DNA from: DATLGB01 sp035540675
GTDB lineage: Bacteria; Actinomycetota; Thermoleophilia; Solirubrobacterales; Solirubrobacteraceae
Reading direction: 5' to 3'
Length of the DNA stretch: 16,856 nucleotides
NCBI GenBank assembly: GCA_035540675.1
Contig: DATLGB010000036.1
Coordinates: forward strand, 1 to 16,856
The translations under genes and the position numbers were made by a program. The notes below the pieces were generated by a model that had not been told where the DNA came from, made no database searches, and worked only from the letters and a program-made list of their open reading frames with translations. Every line of letters starts with the position of its first letter. Positions within the stretch are counted from its first letter, which is position 1. Below, piece by piece: positions 1-7,804 of this stretch.

Positions 1-1799
1 TCGAGCACGCGGTCGCCGGCATCGGCCACTACGGCAACTCCATCGGCGTGGCGACGGTCGGCGGCGAGATCTACTTCGAGGGCCCCTACGAGCAGAACTG
101 CCTGGTCAACGCGATGTGCGTGGGGCTGATCGAGACGGAGCAGCTCATCCGCAGCGCCGCCGCGGGCGTCGGCAACCAGCTGATCCTGTTCGGCGCGCGC
201 ACCGGGCGCGACGGGATCGGCGGCGCGTCCGTGCTGGCCAGCGCCGAGCTGGGCGAGGAGGACGCGGCGAAGCGCCCGACCGTGCAGATCGGGGACCCGT
301 TCGAGGAGAAGAAGCTGCTCGAGTGCTCGCTCGAGCTGCTCGAGCGCGGGCTGCTCGTCTCGCTGCAGGACCTCGGCGCGGCGGGGCTGACCAGCTCGAG
401 CAGCGAGATGGCGTCCAAGGGCGAGGTCGGCATCGACATCGACGTCGCGCGGGTGCCGCTGCGCGAGGCCGACATGGAGCCGTTCGAGATCATGATCTCC
501 GAGTCGCAGGAGCGGATGCTGTGCGTGGTCGCGCCCGAGCGCGTCGACGAGGTGCTGGCGGTCTGCGCGCGCTGGGAGGTCAACGGCACGGTCATCGGCG
601 AGGTGACCGGCTCGCGGCGCCTGCGCGTGCTCGACGGCGGCGAGGTGGTCGGCGACATGCCGGTCGAGGCGCTGGTGGACGAGTGCCCGGTCTACGAGCT
701 CGAGCCGGCGCCGCCCGCGGCGCCGATCTACCCGGCGCCGGCGCGCACGATCGAGGACGGCCTCGACGAGCGCGCGACGCTGCTCGCGCTCCTCGGGTCG
801 GCCAATCTCGCGTCGCGGCGCTGGGCGTTCTCGCAGTACGACTGGCTCGTCGGCTCGCGGACGGCGCGGCGGCCCGAGGAGGCCGATGCCGCCGTCCTCG
901 CCCTCGACCAGGGCCGTCTGGCGGGGCAGGACGTCCCGCGCCCCGCTATCGCCGTCTCGATCGACGGCAACGGCCGGCGCGTCGCCTGCGAGCCCTACCG
1001 CGGCGCCGTCGAGGCGGTGGTCGAGTGCTCGGCCAACCTCGCCTGCGCCGGCGCCGAGCCGCTCGGCCTCACCAACTGCCTGAACTTCGGCAACCCCGAG
1101 AAGCCGCACATCGCGTGGCAGCTCTCCCGCGCGGTCGCCGGCCTCGCCGACGCCTGCCGCGCGCTCGGCGTCCCGGTGGTCGGCGGCAACGTCTCGCTGT
1201 ACAACGAGGGCGGCGGCGGGCCGATCTACCCGACGCCGGTCGTCGGCATGGTCGGCGAGCTGCCCGACGCGCGCGCCGCCGGGCGCCTCGGCTTCGCCGC
1301 CGACGGCGATGCGGTCGCCGTCGTGGCCGCGCGCTCGTGGGCGCCCGCCATGGCCGGCTCCGAGCTGGCCAAGCTGCGCGGCGAGCCGCTGAGCGACGAC
1401 CTGCCGCGCGCCGACCTCGGCGAGCTGCGGGCGCTGCACGCCGCCATCCGCCGCGGCGTCCGCTCCGGCGCCCTGCGCAGCGCGCACGACGTCGCCGAGG
1501 GCGGCCTCGCGGTCGCGCTGGCCGAGTGCTGCATCGCGTCGGGGCGCGGCGCGCAGGTGGACGCCGGGCCGCTCGAGGGCCGCGCCGGCGCCGAGCCGCT
1601 GCTGTTCGGCGAGGGCCCGGGCGCGTTCGTGGTGTCGGGCGACCCGGAGGCGCTGCGCGCGTTCGGCGACGCCGCCACCGTGATCGGCACCGTGGGCGGC
1701 GGCGCGCTCGAGCTGCGCGCCGCCGCCCGCACGATGTCAGTGCCTGTCGAGGACCTCGCGCGCGCGCACGCCGAGGGCCTCGCGAGCCGCCTGCACTAG
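1..1799 (+). CDS. purL: Phosphoribosylformylglycinamidine synthase subunit PurL, 5'-truncated by the window edge
   Basis: PurL converts FGAR, glutamine-derived ammonia and ATP to FGAM, the fourth step of de novo purine synthesis. In Bacillus-type systems it works with PurQ and PurS. The reading frame is open from base 3 to the TAG at 1797-1799 and encodes about 598 residues of a family that is usually near 740, so roughly 140 N-terminal residues lie outside the window. The first residues (AGIGHYGNSIGVATVGGEIY) match the conserved PurL region. Later come FGNPEKPHIAWQ (about 1086-1120), GGNVSLYNEG (1183-1212), the C-terminal AIRS-like motif SAHDVAEGGLAVALAE (1480-1527) and GEGPGAFVVSG (1609-1641). 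The GTG at 48 is internal and is not the true start. The gene converges on the PKD-protein gene, with a strong hairpin spanning the stop codon. Family assignment is secure. Confidence 0.96.
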   Translation, partial: EHAVAGIGHYGNSIGVATVGGEIYFEGPYEQNCLVNAMCVGLIETEQLIRSAAAGVGNQLILFGARTGRDGIGGASVLASAELGEEDAAKRPTVQIGDPFEEKKLLECSLELLERGLLVSLQDLGAAGLTSSSSEMASKGEVGIDIDVARVPLREADMEPFEIMISESQERMLCVVAPERVDEVLAVCARWEVNGTVIGEVTGSRRLRVLDGGEVVGDMPVEALVDECPVYELEPAPPAAPIYPAPARTIEDGLDERATLLALLGSANLASRRWAFSQYDWLVGSRTARRPEEADAAVLALDQGRLAGQDVPRPAIAVSIDGNGRRVACEPYRGAVEAVVECSANLACAGAEPLGLTNCLNFGNPEKPHIAWQLSRAVAGLADACRALGVPVVGGNVSLYNEGGGGPIYPTPVVGMVGELPDARAAGRLGFAADGDAVAVVAARSWAPAMAGSELAKLRGEPLSDDLPRADLGELRALHAAIRRGVRSGALRSAHDVAEGGLAVALAECCIASGRGAQVDAGPLEGRAGAEPLLFGEGPGAFVVSGDPEALRAFGDAATVIGTVGGGALELRAAARTMSVPVEDLARAHAEGLASRLH

Positions 1800-1819
1800 C
1801 TGCGCAGGCGGCTCGCGGG
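1779..1819. terminator. Bidirectional hairpin between convergent purL and the PKD-protein gene
   Basis: CGCGAGCCGCCTGC (1781-1794) is exactly complementary to GCAGGCGGCTCGCG (1804-1817), with a 9-nt loop. A T-G and a C-G pair extend the stem to 16 pairs. The left arm is coding sequence for the last purL residues and the loop contains the purL TAG. The PKD-protein stop codon is only 9 bases beyond the right end. There is no T tract on either side. The perfect long stem exactly between two convergent stops makes transcription termination or 3'-end protection in both directions the likely role. Confidence 0.7.
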
Positions 1820-1827
1820 CGCTGCCT

Positions 1828-3561
1828 CTAGCGGCGCTTGACCTTGACCGTGTAGCTCTTGGCGGCGCCGCGGACGCGGGAGTTGCCGGCGACGGCGACG
1901 ATGAGCTTGAGCTTCTTCGCCTTGCCGACGAACTTGCGCTTGATCTTGATCTTCTTCTTGAAGACGCAGTCGACCGGGCGGGCGTTCTTGACCGCCAGCG
2001 TGCGGGTGCCCTTGCGGACGGTCAGCCGTACGGCGCTCGTGCAGGCCTCCGCCGCGCTCATCCCGGCGGGGCGGCCGATCGTACCCTTGACCGTGACGAT
2101 CACGCGCTTGCCCTTGCGCCTGGCCTTGGCCGGCGCCTTCGACGGCAGGGTCAGCAGCGGCAGCGCGCCCGCCGCGATCTGGACGCTCTTCGTGGCCGTG
2201 TTGGTGTTGCCGGCCAGGTCGCGGAAGCTCAAGCGCACCGTGTAGAAGCCCGGGTTCGGGAACGTGAACGTCGCGCTCGGGCCGGTCTGGCCGGCCAGGC
2301 CCTCGACCGTCCACGAGTAGCCGTTCGGGTCCATCCCGGAGCCGCCGGTGTCGTTGACCTGCGCGGTGAACGTCAACGGCTGGCCGGCCGTGCCCGTCGA
2401 CGGCCCGGCGATCGTCCCGGTCGGCTTGATCAGGTCGGGGACGAAGTTGGCCTGCGTCGTCAGCGCCAGCTTGCCGCCGATGCCGCCGATCGCCCCCTGC
2501 GTCGCGCTCGCCAGACCGACCGCTCGCCAGTCGTGGGTGGCCAGCGAGCCGTCGGCGTCGTTGTAGTAGAACGTCACGCCGTCGATCGAGTTCAGCACCA
2601 TGCCGGCGTCGCCCGCCGACAGCACGGTGCCGCCTGCGAAGTCGACGTCCCACGGCCCGGACGTCGGGAACTCGCGCCGGTCGGCGTTGCCGATCCGCCA
2701 CCAGTCCTCGGTCGCGTACCCGTCCTGCGTGTAGGACGTCGTCGAGCGGCCGTACGGCTCGGGCGCTGCGGCCCACAGCCGGTTCGGGTTGGCCGGGTCG
2801 CCCACGAGGGTGCGGCGCGTGCCGCCGGCGTTGCCGGCGTCGGCCGGCTTCTTCTGCCCGGCGCTGGCCAGGTTGTTGGTGGTGAAGAACACCTCCGAGG
2901 CCCAGGCGCCGACGATGTAGCCCACGTCCGGGTTCTCCGGCACGAAGAAGCCGTCGGCGTAGCCGTCGCCGTAGCCGGTGTGGAGCTTGCAGGTGTCGTC
3001 GTCGGGCGTCGCCGTGCCGCGCGTGTCGCGGTTGGCGTCGACCCACGTGCCGGTCGCGCCGACGTTCGCGGGGCTGGCGGGCTGCGAGCGCGCGACCTGC
3101 GATCCCTGGGCGAAGATCCAGACGCGGTCGTTGCCGGCGAACCGGACGGAGTACACGTCGCCGAGCGGCCGGGTCTCCTTGCAGTTGACGAAGGTGCTCT
3201 CGTCGTCGGAGACGGGGATGCCGGTCACGCTCGCCCAGGTGTCGCCGCCGTTCGTCGACCGCCAGACCTGCCCGCCGTTGCCGACGGCCATGCCGATGGT
3301 GCCGGCGCCGGCCTGGAACTCGATGTCGTTGATCGAAACGCCGGTCGGGCCGTGCTCGCGCGTGAAGCCGTCGCCGGTGCGGCGGTAGATCGAGCCGTCG
3401 GCCGTCGCGAACCAGAAGCGCTCGTCGGACTGGTACTCGATGGCGGTGATGTTCGAGGTGGTGCCCGACGGGACCTCGGTCCAGATCGAGGCGGCGTCCG
3501 CCGGCGCCGCGCATGCGGCGGTGACGAGCAGGGTGAGGAGCAGGGAGCGAGGTAGCGTCAT
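1828..3561 (-). CDS. Exported YCF48-like beta-propeller protein with PKD domain and basic C-terminal domain
   Basis: The protein has 577 residues from the ATG at 3561, which is preceded by a GGAAAGG ribosome-binding sequence; a longer in-frame extension upstream has no domain support. Residues 1-24 form a signal peptide ending near ADA-AS. The C17 in TAAC could instead suggest a lipoprotein, but the lipobox is poor. Residues about 30-370 hold BNR/YCF48-type blades, for example GNGGQVWRSTNGGDTW at 95-110 and FAGGTVLSAGDAGMVLNS at 308-325. Residues about 378-463 form a PKD/Ig-like fold (SWTVEG, ATFTFPNPGFYTVRL). Residues 474-577 are a Lys/Arg-rich beta domain with two cysteines (C507, C532) and a GNS motif near the end. 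The role is probably extracellular binding or scaffolding; neither ligand nor enzyme activity can be read from the sequence. It is convergent with purL and divergent from purF. Confidence 0.8.
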   Translation of the reverse strand: MTLPRSLLLTLLVTAACAAPADAASIWTEVPSGTTSNITAIEYQSDERFWFATADGSIYRRTGDGFTREHGPTGVSINDIEFQAGAGTIGMAVGNGGQVWRSTNGGDTWASVTGIPVSDDESTFVNCKETRPLGDVYSVRFAGNDRVWIFAQGSQVARSQPASPANVGATGTWVDANRDTRGTATPDDDTCKLHTGYGDGYADGFFVPENPDVGYIVGAWASEVFFTTNNLASAGQKKPADAGNAGGTRRTLVGDPANPNRLWAAAPEPYGRSTTSYTQDGYATEDWWRIGNADRREFPTSGPWDVDFAGGTVLSAGDAGMVLNSIDGVTFYYNDADGSLATHDWRAVGLASATQGAIGGIGGKLALTTQANFVPDLIKPTGTIAGPSTGTAGQPLTFTAQVNDTGGSGMDPNGYSWTVEGLAGQTGPSATFTFPNPGFYTVRLSFRDLAGNTNTATKSVQIAAGALPLLTLPSKAPAKARRKGKRVIVTVKGTIGRPAGMSAAEACTSAVRLTVRKGTRTLAVKNARPVDCVFKKKIKIKRKFVGKAKKLKLIVAVAGNSRVRGAAKSYTVKVKRR

Positions 3562-3584
3562 GGCCTTTCCGGAGCCGGGAACAG

Positions 3585-3611
3585 CGGTTCGGGCGATCCT
3601 CTCCGGTTCGG
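3585..3611. repeat. Direct repeat CGGTTCGG in the PKD-gene/purF divergent region
   Basis: CGGTTCGG occurs at 3585-3592 and again at 3604-3611, start to start 19 bp, in the 185-bp region between the divergent PKD-protein and purF starts. Two identical octamers about two helical turns apart could be regulator binding sites, most likely for the minus-strand gene whose start is only 24 bp away. The function is inferred from position alone. Confidence 0.35.
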
Positions 3612-3649
3612 TGTGCCGGATGCAAGCGCCGATGTCCGCGGCGGCCGGA

Positions 3650-3666
3650 TCCCGCTGCGAGCGGGA
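3650..3666. promoter_or_regulatory. 17-bp palindrome upstream of the purF promoter
   Basis: TCCCGCTgcgAGCGGGA is a perfect inverted repeat with 7-bp arms and a 3-bp centre. It ends about 6 bp upstream of where the -35 element of the purF promoter would lie. Its length and placement fit an operator. I do not recognise it as a known PurR box. Confidence 0.4.
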
Positions 3667-3695
3667 ACGCCCGGGAAGCGCTCCGGGCCCCCTGC

Positions 3696-3701
3696 TACCT
3701 T
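3696..3701 (+). promoter_or_regulatory. Candidate -10 element of purF
   Basis: TACCTT matches the TANNNT form seen before several other genes in this window and is identical to the box at 9707. It predicts a transcript start near 3708 and a leader of about 39 nt to the GTG at 3747. No clear -35 box is visible. Confidence 0.45.
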
Positions 3702-3746
3702 GGCTTGCGTCCTTCGAAGGCCGCCAGCCCTCTTCCCGGCCGGCCC

Positions 3747-5198
3747 GTGACCCAAGCTCCCACCGACCTCCTCGATCCCCGCGACGGGCCACGCGACGAG
3801 TGCGGCGTCTTCGGCGTGTACGCGCCGGGCCACGACGTCGCCCGCTACGCGTACTTCGCGCTCTACGCCCTCCAGCACCGCGGGCAGGAGTCGGCCGGGA
3901 TCGCGGCCGCGCAGGCCGGCCGCATCATCACCGTGCGCGACCAGGGGCTCGTCAACCAGGTCTTCGACGAGCAGAAGCTGCGCGCGCTCGAGGGCGACAT
4001 GGCCATCGGCCACGTCCGCTACTCGACGACGGGCGCCAACTCGTGGGAGAACTCGCAGCCCGTCTGGCGCTCGGACCGGCGCGAGGTGGCGCTCGGCCAC
4101 AACGGCAATCTCGTCAACGCCGTGCAGCTGCACTCCGAGCTGCGCGACGCGGGCGTGCACTTCCGCTCGACGTCGGACTCCGAGATCATCGCGGCGCTGC
4201 TGTCGACGCACCCCGCCGAGGAGCTCGAGGACGCGATCGCCGACGTGCTGCCGCGCCTGCGCGGCGCGTTCTCGACGGTCGTGATGGTCGGCGACCGCGT
4301 GTGCGCGTTCCGCGACCCCGCCGGCCTGCGGCCGCTCGCCCTCGGCATGCTCGACGACAACCGCTACTGCGTCGCGTCGGAGAGCTGCGCGTTCGACATC
4401 ATCGGGGCGAAGTACCTGCGCGAGGTGTTGCCCGGCGAGCTGGTGACGCTGTCGGAGAACGGCATCCGCACGCGCCAGGTGGTCGAGGGCGAGCGCCGCG
4501 CCTTCTGCGTGTTCGAGCACATCTACTTCGCGCGGCCCGACTCGCGGCTCGAGGGCCGCGTGGTGCAGGCGTCGCGGTCGAAGATGGGCGAGATCCTCGC
4601 GCGCGAGGCGCCCGTGGACGCCGACATCGTCGTGGCCGTGCCCGACTCGGGCAACGCCGCCGCCCGCGGCTACGCCCGCGCCAGCGGCATCCCGCAGGAC
4701 GACGGCTTCGTCAAGAACCGCTACGTCGCGCGCACGTTCATCCAGCCGGGGCAGGAGCTGCGCAAGCACGGCCTGCGGCTGAAGTTCAACCCGCTCGTCG
4801 ACGTCGTGGCCGGCAAGCGGCTGGTCGTCGTGGACGACTCCATCGTGCGCGGCAACACCACGCGCCAGATCGTGCAGATGCTGCGCGACGCCGGGGCGAC
4901 CGAGGTGCACCTGCGCATCTCCGCGCCGCCGATCCGGCACGCCTGCCACTACGGCGTCGACATGTCCACGCGCGAGGAGATGATCGCCCACAACCGGACG
5001 GTCGACGAGGTCGCCGCGGAGCTGGGCTGCGACTCGCTCGCCTACCTCACGCTCGAGGGCGTCTACGAGGCGATCGACGGGTCCTCGGCGACCCACTGCG
5101 ACGCCTGCTTCTCCGGCGAGTACCCGCTGCCGGACACCGAGGAGTCCGCGCAGGCCAAGGACGCCTTCGAGCACGCGCTCCCGCTCGCGCGCGCCTGA
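3747..5198 (+). CDS. purF: Amidophosphoribosyltransferase (Fe-S type, with propeptide)
   Basis: PurF catalyses the committed step of purine synthesis, PRPP plus glutamine to phosphoribosylamine. From the GTG at 3747 it has 483 residues, the normal family length. The N-terminal nucleophile cysteine is C19 (DECGVFG), so an 18-residue propeptide must be removed, as in the Bacillus-type enzyme. The Ntn glutaminase domain (19 to about 250) shows RGQESAG and GHNGNLVN. The PRPP loop VVDDSIVRGNTT is at 361-372. C254, C400, C451 and C454 (CHYGVDM, HCDACFSGEYP) are placed like the 4Fe-4S ligands of that class. An in-frame TTG at 3705 is an alternative start but lies only 3 nt after the -10 box, so I prefer the GTG, although neither has a Shine-Dalgarno sequence. 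A hairpin follows and recQ lies downstream on the same strand. Confidence 0.95.
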   Translation: MTQAPTDLLDPRDGPRDECGVFGVYAPGHDVARYAYFALYALQHRGQESAGIAAAQAGRIITVRDQGLVNQVFDEQKLRALEGDMAIGHVRYSTTGANSWENSQPVWRSDRREVALGHNGNLVNAVQLHSELRDAGVHFRSTSDSEIIAALLSTHPAEELEDAIADVLPRLRGAFSTVVMVGDRVCAFRDPAGLRPLALGMLDDNRYCVASESCAFDIIGAKYLREVLPGELVTLSENGIRTRQVVEGERRAFCVFEHIYFARPDSRLEGRVVQASRSKMGEILAREAPVDADIVVAVPDSGNAAARGYARASGIPQDDGFVKNRYVARTFIQPGQELRKHGLRLKFNPLVDVVAGKRLVVVDDSIVRGNTTRQIVQMLRDAGATEVHLRISAPPIRHACHYGVDMSTREEMIAHNRTVDEVAAELGCDSLAYLTLEGVYEAIDGSSATHCDACFSGEYPLPDTEESAQAKDAFEHALPLARA

Positions 5199-5240
5199 AC
5201 GTCCCGGAGTGGGTGCCAGAGCACCCATCGCGGGACGTTC
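5197..5240. terminator. Two-tier palindromic hairpin overlapping the purF stop codon
   Basis: Outer arms GAACGTCCCG (5197-5206) and CGGGACGTTC (5231-5240) are perfectly complementary. After a 2x2 mismatch, a G-T and a T-A pair lead to inner arms GGGTGC (5211-5216) and GCACCC (5221-5226), closed by the tetraloop CAGA. The first base of the left arm lies within the purF TGA. No T tract follows. It may terminate purF transcription ahead of the recQ promoter. Its near symmetry also fits a dispersed palindromic repeat. Confidence 0.65.
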
Positions 5241-5274
5241 GTCGCGACAGGGCGGGTCGCTCCGGGGCCGCCGG

Positions 5275-5280
5275 TAAGGT
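5275..5280 (+). promoter_or_regulatory. Candidate -10 element of recQ
   Basis: TAAGGT lies 10 nt before the TTG at 5291. The surrounding decamer CGGTAAGGTC is identical to the one carrying the purH -10 box. The predicted transcript would begin within a few bases of the start codon, giving a leaderless or nearly leaderless recQ-purN message. Confidence 0.5.
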
Positions 5281-5290
5281 CAGCCGTCCG

Positions 5291-7174
5291 TTGTCCTCGC
5301 TGCTCGACCACACGCTGACGCTCCCGGGGCTCGGGGCGGACCCGCCGGCGCCCGTGGCGCGCTCGACCGACCCGGCGGGGGCGCTGCGCGAGCTGTTCGG
5401 GCACCCCGGCTTCCGGCGCGGCCAGCGCGAGGCGGTGGAGGCGGCGATCGGCGGCCGCGACGTGCTCGTGGTGATGCCGACCGGCTCGGGCAAGTCGCTG
5501 TGCTACCAGCTGCCCGCGCTGATGCGCGACGACCTGACGCTCGTCGTGTCGCCGCTCGTGTCGCTCATGCAGGACCAGGTCGACGCGCTCAAGCGGGTCG
5601 CCCCGGGGCGGGTGGCGCTCATCAACTCCCAGCAGGACTCCGCGACCAACCGGCGCGCGCTCGACGCGGCCGTGCGCGGTGACCTGCGGCTGCTCTACGT
5701 CGCGCCCGAGCGCTTCTCCTCGCCCGGCTTCGTCGAGCGCCTGCGCGGCGCCCGCATCGGCCTGTTCGTCGTCGACGAGGCGCACTGCGTCTCGCAGTGG
5801 GGCCACGACTTCCGGCCGGACTACTTCCGCCTCGCCGACGCCGCGCGCTGGCTCGGCGCGCAGGCGATCGTGGCCTCGACGGCCACCGCGACCCCACAGG
5901 TGGCCGCCGACATCGTCGACCGCCTGGGGCTGCGCGACGCGGTGCGCGTGTCGACCGGCTTCGACCGCCCGAACCTCACGTTCGCCGTCGTCCCGTCGGC
6001 CACCAAGGAGGCCGCGCACCGCGGCATCGCGGCGGCGCTCGCGGAGGAGGGCGCGCTGCCGGCGATCGTCTACGCCGGCACCCGGTCGGAGTGCGAGCGC
6101 CTCGCCGGACGGCTCGCCCGCGCCCTCGACAGCGAGGTGGTGCCGTACCACGCGGGGCTCCCGCGCGACGTGCGCGCGGAGACGCAGCGGCGCTTCATGG
6201 CCGGCGAGGTCCCGGTGGTGGTGGCGACGAACGCCTTCGGCATGGGCGTCGACAAGGCCGACGTGCGGACGGTCTGCCACGAGTCGGTGCCGGGCTCGAT
6301 CGAGGCCTACTACCAGGAGGCCGGCCGCGCGGGCCGCGACGGCGCCCCCGCCCGCTGCCTGCTGTTCGCGTCGGCGCGCGACAAGGGCCTGCACGTCTTC
6401 TTCATCGAGCGCTCGACGGTGTCGGACGACGCGATCGCCGCCGTCGCGCGGCGGGTCGTCGGCCGCGCGCGCGAGGGCCGCTACGACCTCGGGATGGACG
6501 AGCTCGCCCAGACCATCGGCGACGCCGACGGGGAGGCGGTGCGCTCGATCCTCGGCCACCTCGCGCGCGCCGGCGTGGTGCAGCCGGCGCCATCGCCGCC
6601 CGACCGCGCCCTCGGCCGCGTCACCGGCGAATGGGACGGCCGCGCGCGGGCGCTCTGCCGGGTCTCGGCGCAGGAGGGGATCAAGGCGCGCTGGCGCCAG
6701 TACCGCGCCGTCTGGTCGTGGGTCGAGGGGGGCGAGTGCCGCCGCCTGGGGATCCTGCGCCACTTCGGCGATCCCGCGGCACCGGCTCCGGCGGCCGGCG
6801 TGCCCTGCTGCGACGTCTGCGATCCCGCCGTCCGCCCGGCTCCCCCGCCGGCGGCCGCGGCAGGCGCCCGCGCCGGGCGCCCGCGCCAGCTCGCCGCACG
6901 CCCGCTCGCCGCAGGCGACGCCGGCGCGCTCGACGAGGCGATCCTCGCCGTCGTGGAGACCGCCGAGCCCGGTGTCGGCCGCACCCGCGCGGTCGAGATC
7001 CTGCGCGGCGGCCGGTCGAAGGTGATCGTCAAGTACGCCTACGACGGCCTCCCGCAGTACGGCACGTTCGGCCACCTCACCGCGGCGGACGTCCTGGCGC
7101 GGGTCGACGCGCTGCTGGGCAGCGGCACGCTGCGCTCCACCGGAGGGCGCTTCCCGAAGCTGGAGCTGGTGTGA
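5291..7174 (+). CDS. recQ: RecQ-family ATP-dependent 3'-5' DNA helicase
   Basis: This is an SF2 helicase expected to unwind recombination and repair intermediates. The product has 627 residues from the TTG at 5291, chosen for the -10 box 10 nt upstream; an in-frame GTG at 5354 is the alternative. Motif 0 is FRRGQREA (41-48), Walker A MPTGSGKS (62-69), motif II DEAH (162-165), motif III STAT (196-199) and motif VI YQEAGRAGRDG (341-351). The RecQ zinc region uses C483, C506, C507 and C510. The second and third cysteines are adjacent (PCCDVC), whereas E. coli has CGNCDIC. A Pro/Ala-rich linker (about 515-545) leads to a C-terminal winged-helix-like segment (YDGLPQYGTFGHLTAADV). No HRDC domain is evident. 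It lies one base before purN, so the two are probably cotranscribed. Confidence 0.93.
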   Translation: MSSLLDHTLTLPGLGADPPAPVARSTDPAGALRELFGHPGFRRGQREAVEAAIGGRDVLVVMPTGSGKSLCYQLPALMRDDLTLVVSPLVSLMQDQVDALKRVAPGRVALINSQQDSATNRRALDAAVRGDLRLLYVAPERFSSPGFVERLRGARIGLFVVDEAHCVSQWGHDFRPDYFRLADAARWLGAQAIVASTATATPQVAADIVDRLGLRDAVRVSTGFDRPNLTFAVVPSATKEAAHRGIAAALAEEGALPAIVYAGTRSECERLAGRLARALDSEVVPYHAGLPRDVRAETQRRFMAGEVPVVVATNAFGMGVDKADVRTVCHESVPGSIEAYYQEAGRAGRDGAPARCLLFASARDKGLHVFFIERSTVSDDAIAAVARRVVGRAREGRYDLGMDELAQTIGDADGEAVRSILGHLARAGVVQPAPSPPDRALGRVTGEWDGRARALCRVSAQEGIKARWRQYRAVWSWVEGGECRRLGILRHFGDPAAPAPAAGVPCCDVCDPAVRPAPPPAAAAGARAGRPRQLAARPLAAGDAGALDEAILAVVETAEPGVGRTRAVEILRGGRSKVIVKYAYDGLPQYGTFGHLTAADVLARVDALLGSGTLRSTGGRFPKLELV

Positions 7175-7175
7175 C

Positions 7176-7793
7176 TTGACGCTGCGCGTCGGCGTCCTCG
7201 CGTCGGGCGAGGGCACCAACCTGCAGGCGATCCTCGACCGCGTGCACGGCCGCGACGGCGTCGAGGTGGTCGCCGTCGGCTCCGACAAGCCGGTCGCGCG
7301 GGCGCTCGAGCGTGCGCGGGACGCCGGCGTCGAGGCGGCGGCGTTCCCGCTGCGCGAGCACGGCGGCGACCGCGCCGCGCGCGACCGGGCGATGGCCGGG
7401 TGGCTGGCGGCGGCCGGCGTCGAGCTGGTGGTGCTCGCGGGCTACATGGCGCTGCTGACGCCGGGCTTCCTCGCCGCCTTCCCCGACCGGGTGATCAACG
7501 TCCACCCGGCGCTGCTGCCCGCCTTCCCGGGCGCGCACGGGGTGCGCGACGCGCTCGCCTACGGCGTGAAGGTCTTCGGCGTCACCGTGCACTTCGTCGA
7601 CGAGGGCGTCGACACCGGCGCCATCATCCTCCAGCGCGCGGTCGAGCTGCCGGACGCGCGCAGCGCCGACGAGGTGGTCGCGGCGCTGCGGCCGGTCGAG
7701 CACGAGTTGCTGTGCACGGCGGTTGAGCGCTTCGCCGCGGGCGCGATCCGCCGCGATCCGGCGCACCCGCGGCGCGTCGTCGTGGAACGGTAA
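7176..7793 (+). CDS. purN: Phosphoribosylglycinamide formyltransferase (GAR transformylase 1)
   Basis: PurN transfers the formyl group of 10-formyltetrahydrofolate to GAR, the third step of purine synthesis. The 205-residue product has the usual family length. It starts at a TTG one base after the recQ stop and begins with the typical Rossmann-like strand RVGVLASGEGTNLQA (4-18). The catalytic triad of the family is present as N108 and H110 (INVHPALLPAFPG) and D146 (HFVDEGVDTG). The folate/GAR-binding loop region is intact. There is no Shine-Dalgarno sequence and the start almost touches recQ, so translation is probably coupled to recQ. Its TAA stop forms the first half of the purH -10 box. 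Confidence 0.95.
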   Translation: MTLRVGVLASGEGTNLQAILDRVHGRDGVEVVAVGSDKPVARALERARDAGVEAAAFPLREHGGDRAARDRAMAGWLAAAGVELVVLAGYMALLTPGFLAAFPDRVINVHPALLPAFPGAHGVRDALAYGVKVFGVTVHFVDEGVDTGAIILQRAVELPDARSADEVVAALRPVEHELLCTAVERFAAGAIRRDPAHPRRVVVER

Positions 7794-7796
7794 GGT
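7791..7796 (+). promoter_or_regulatory. -10 element of purH, overlapping the purN stop codon
   Basis: TAAGGT begins with the TAA stop of purN and ends 8 nt before the purH GTG at 7805. This is the spacing expected for a leaderless transcript. The decamer CGGTAAGGTC is shared with the recQ promoter. No clear -35 element is seen. Confidence 0.55.
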
Positions 7797-7804
7797 CCCG
7801 CGCC

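Noticed and set aside
116..1831. A 571-codon plus-strand frame overlapping purL
   Set aside because: Arg/Ala-rich out-of-frame translation; the other frame is clearly PurL.
3562..3792. A 77-codon N-terminal extension of the PKD protein
   Set aside because: It would bury the signal peptide inside the protein and run through the purF promoter. The ATG at 3561 has a good ribosome-binding sequence.
3558..5228. A 556-codon open frame on the minus strand opposite purF
   Set aside because: Shadow frame; purF on the other strand is complete with all catalytic residues.
5063..7288. A 741-codon open frame on the minus strand opposite recQ
   Set aside because: Its composition (runs of Arg, Ala, His and Asp) is typical of antisense frames in GC-rich coding DNA. 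The plus strand carries a full set of RecQ motifs.
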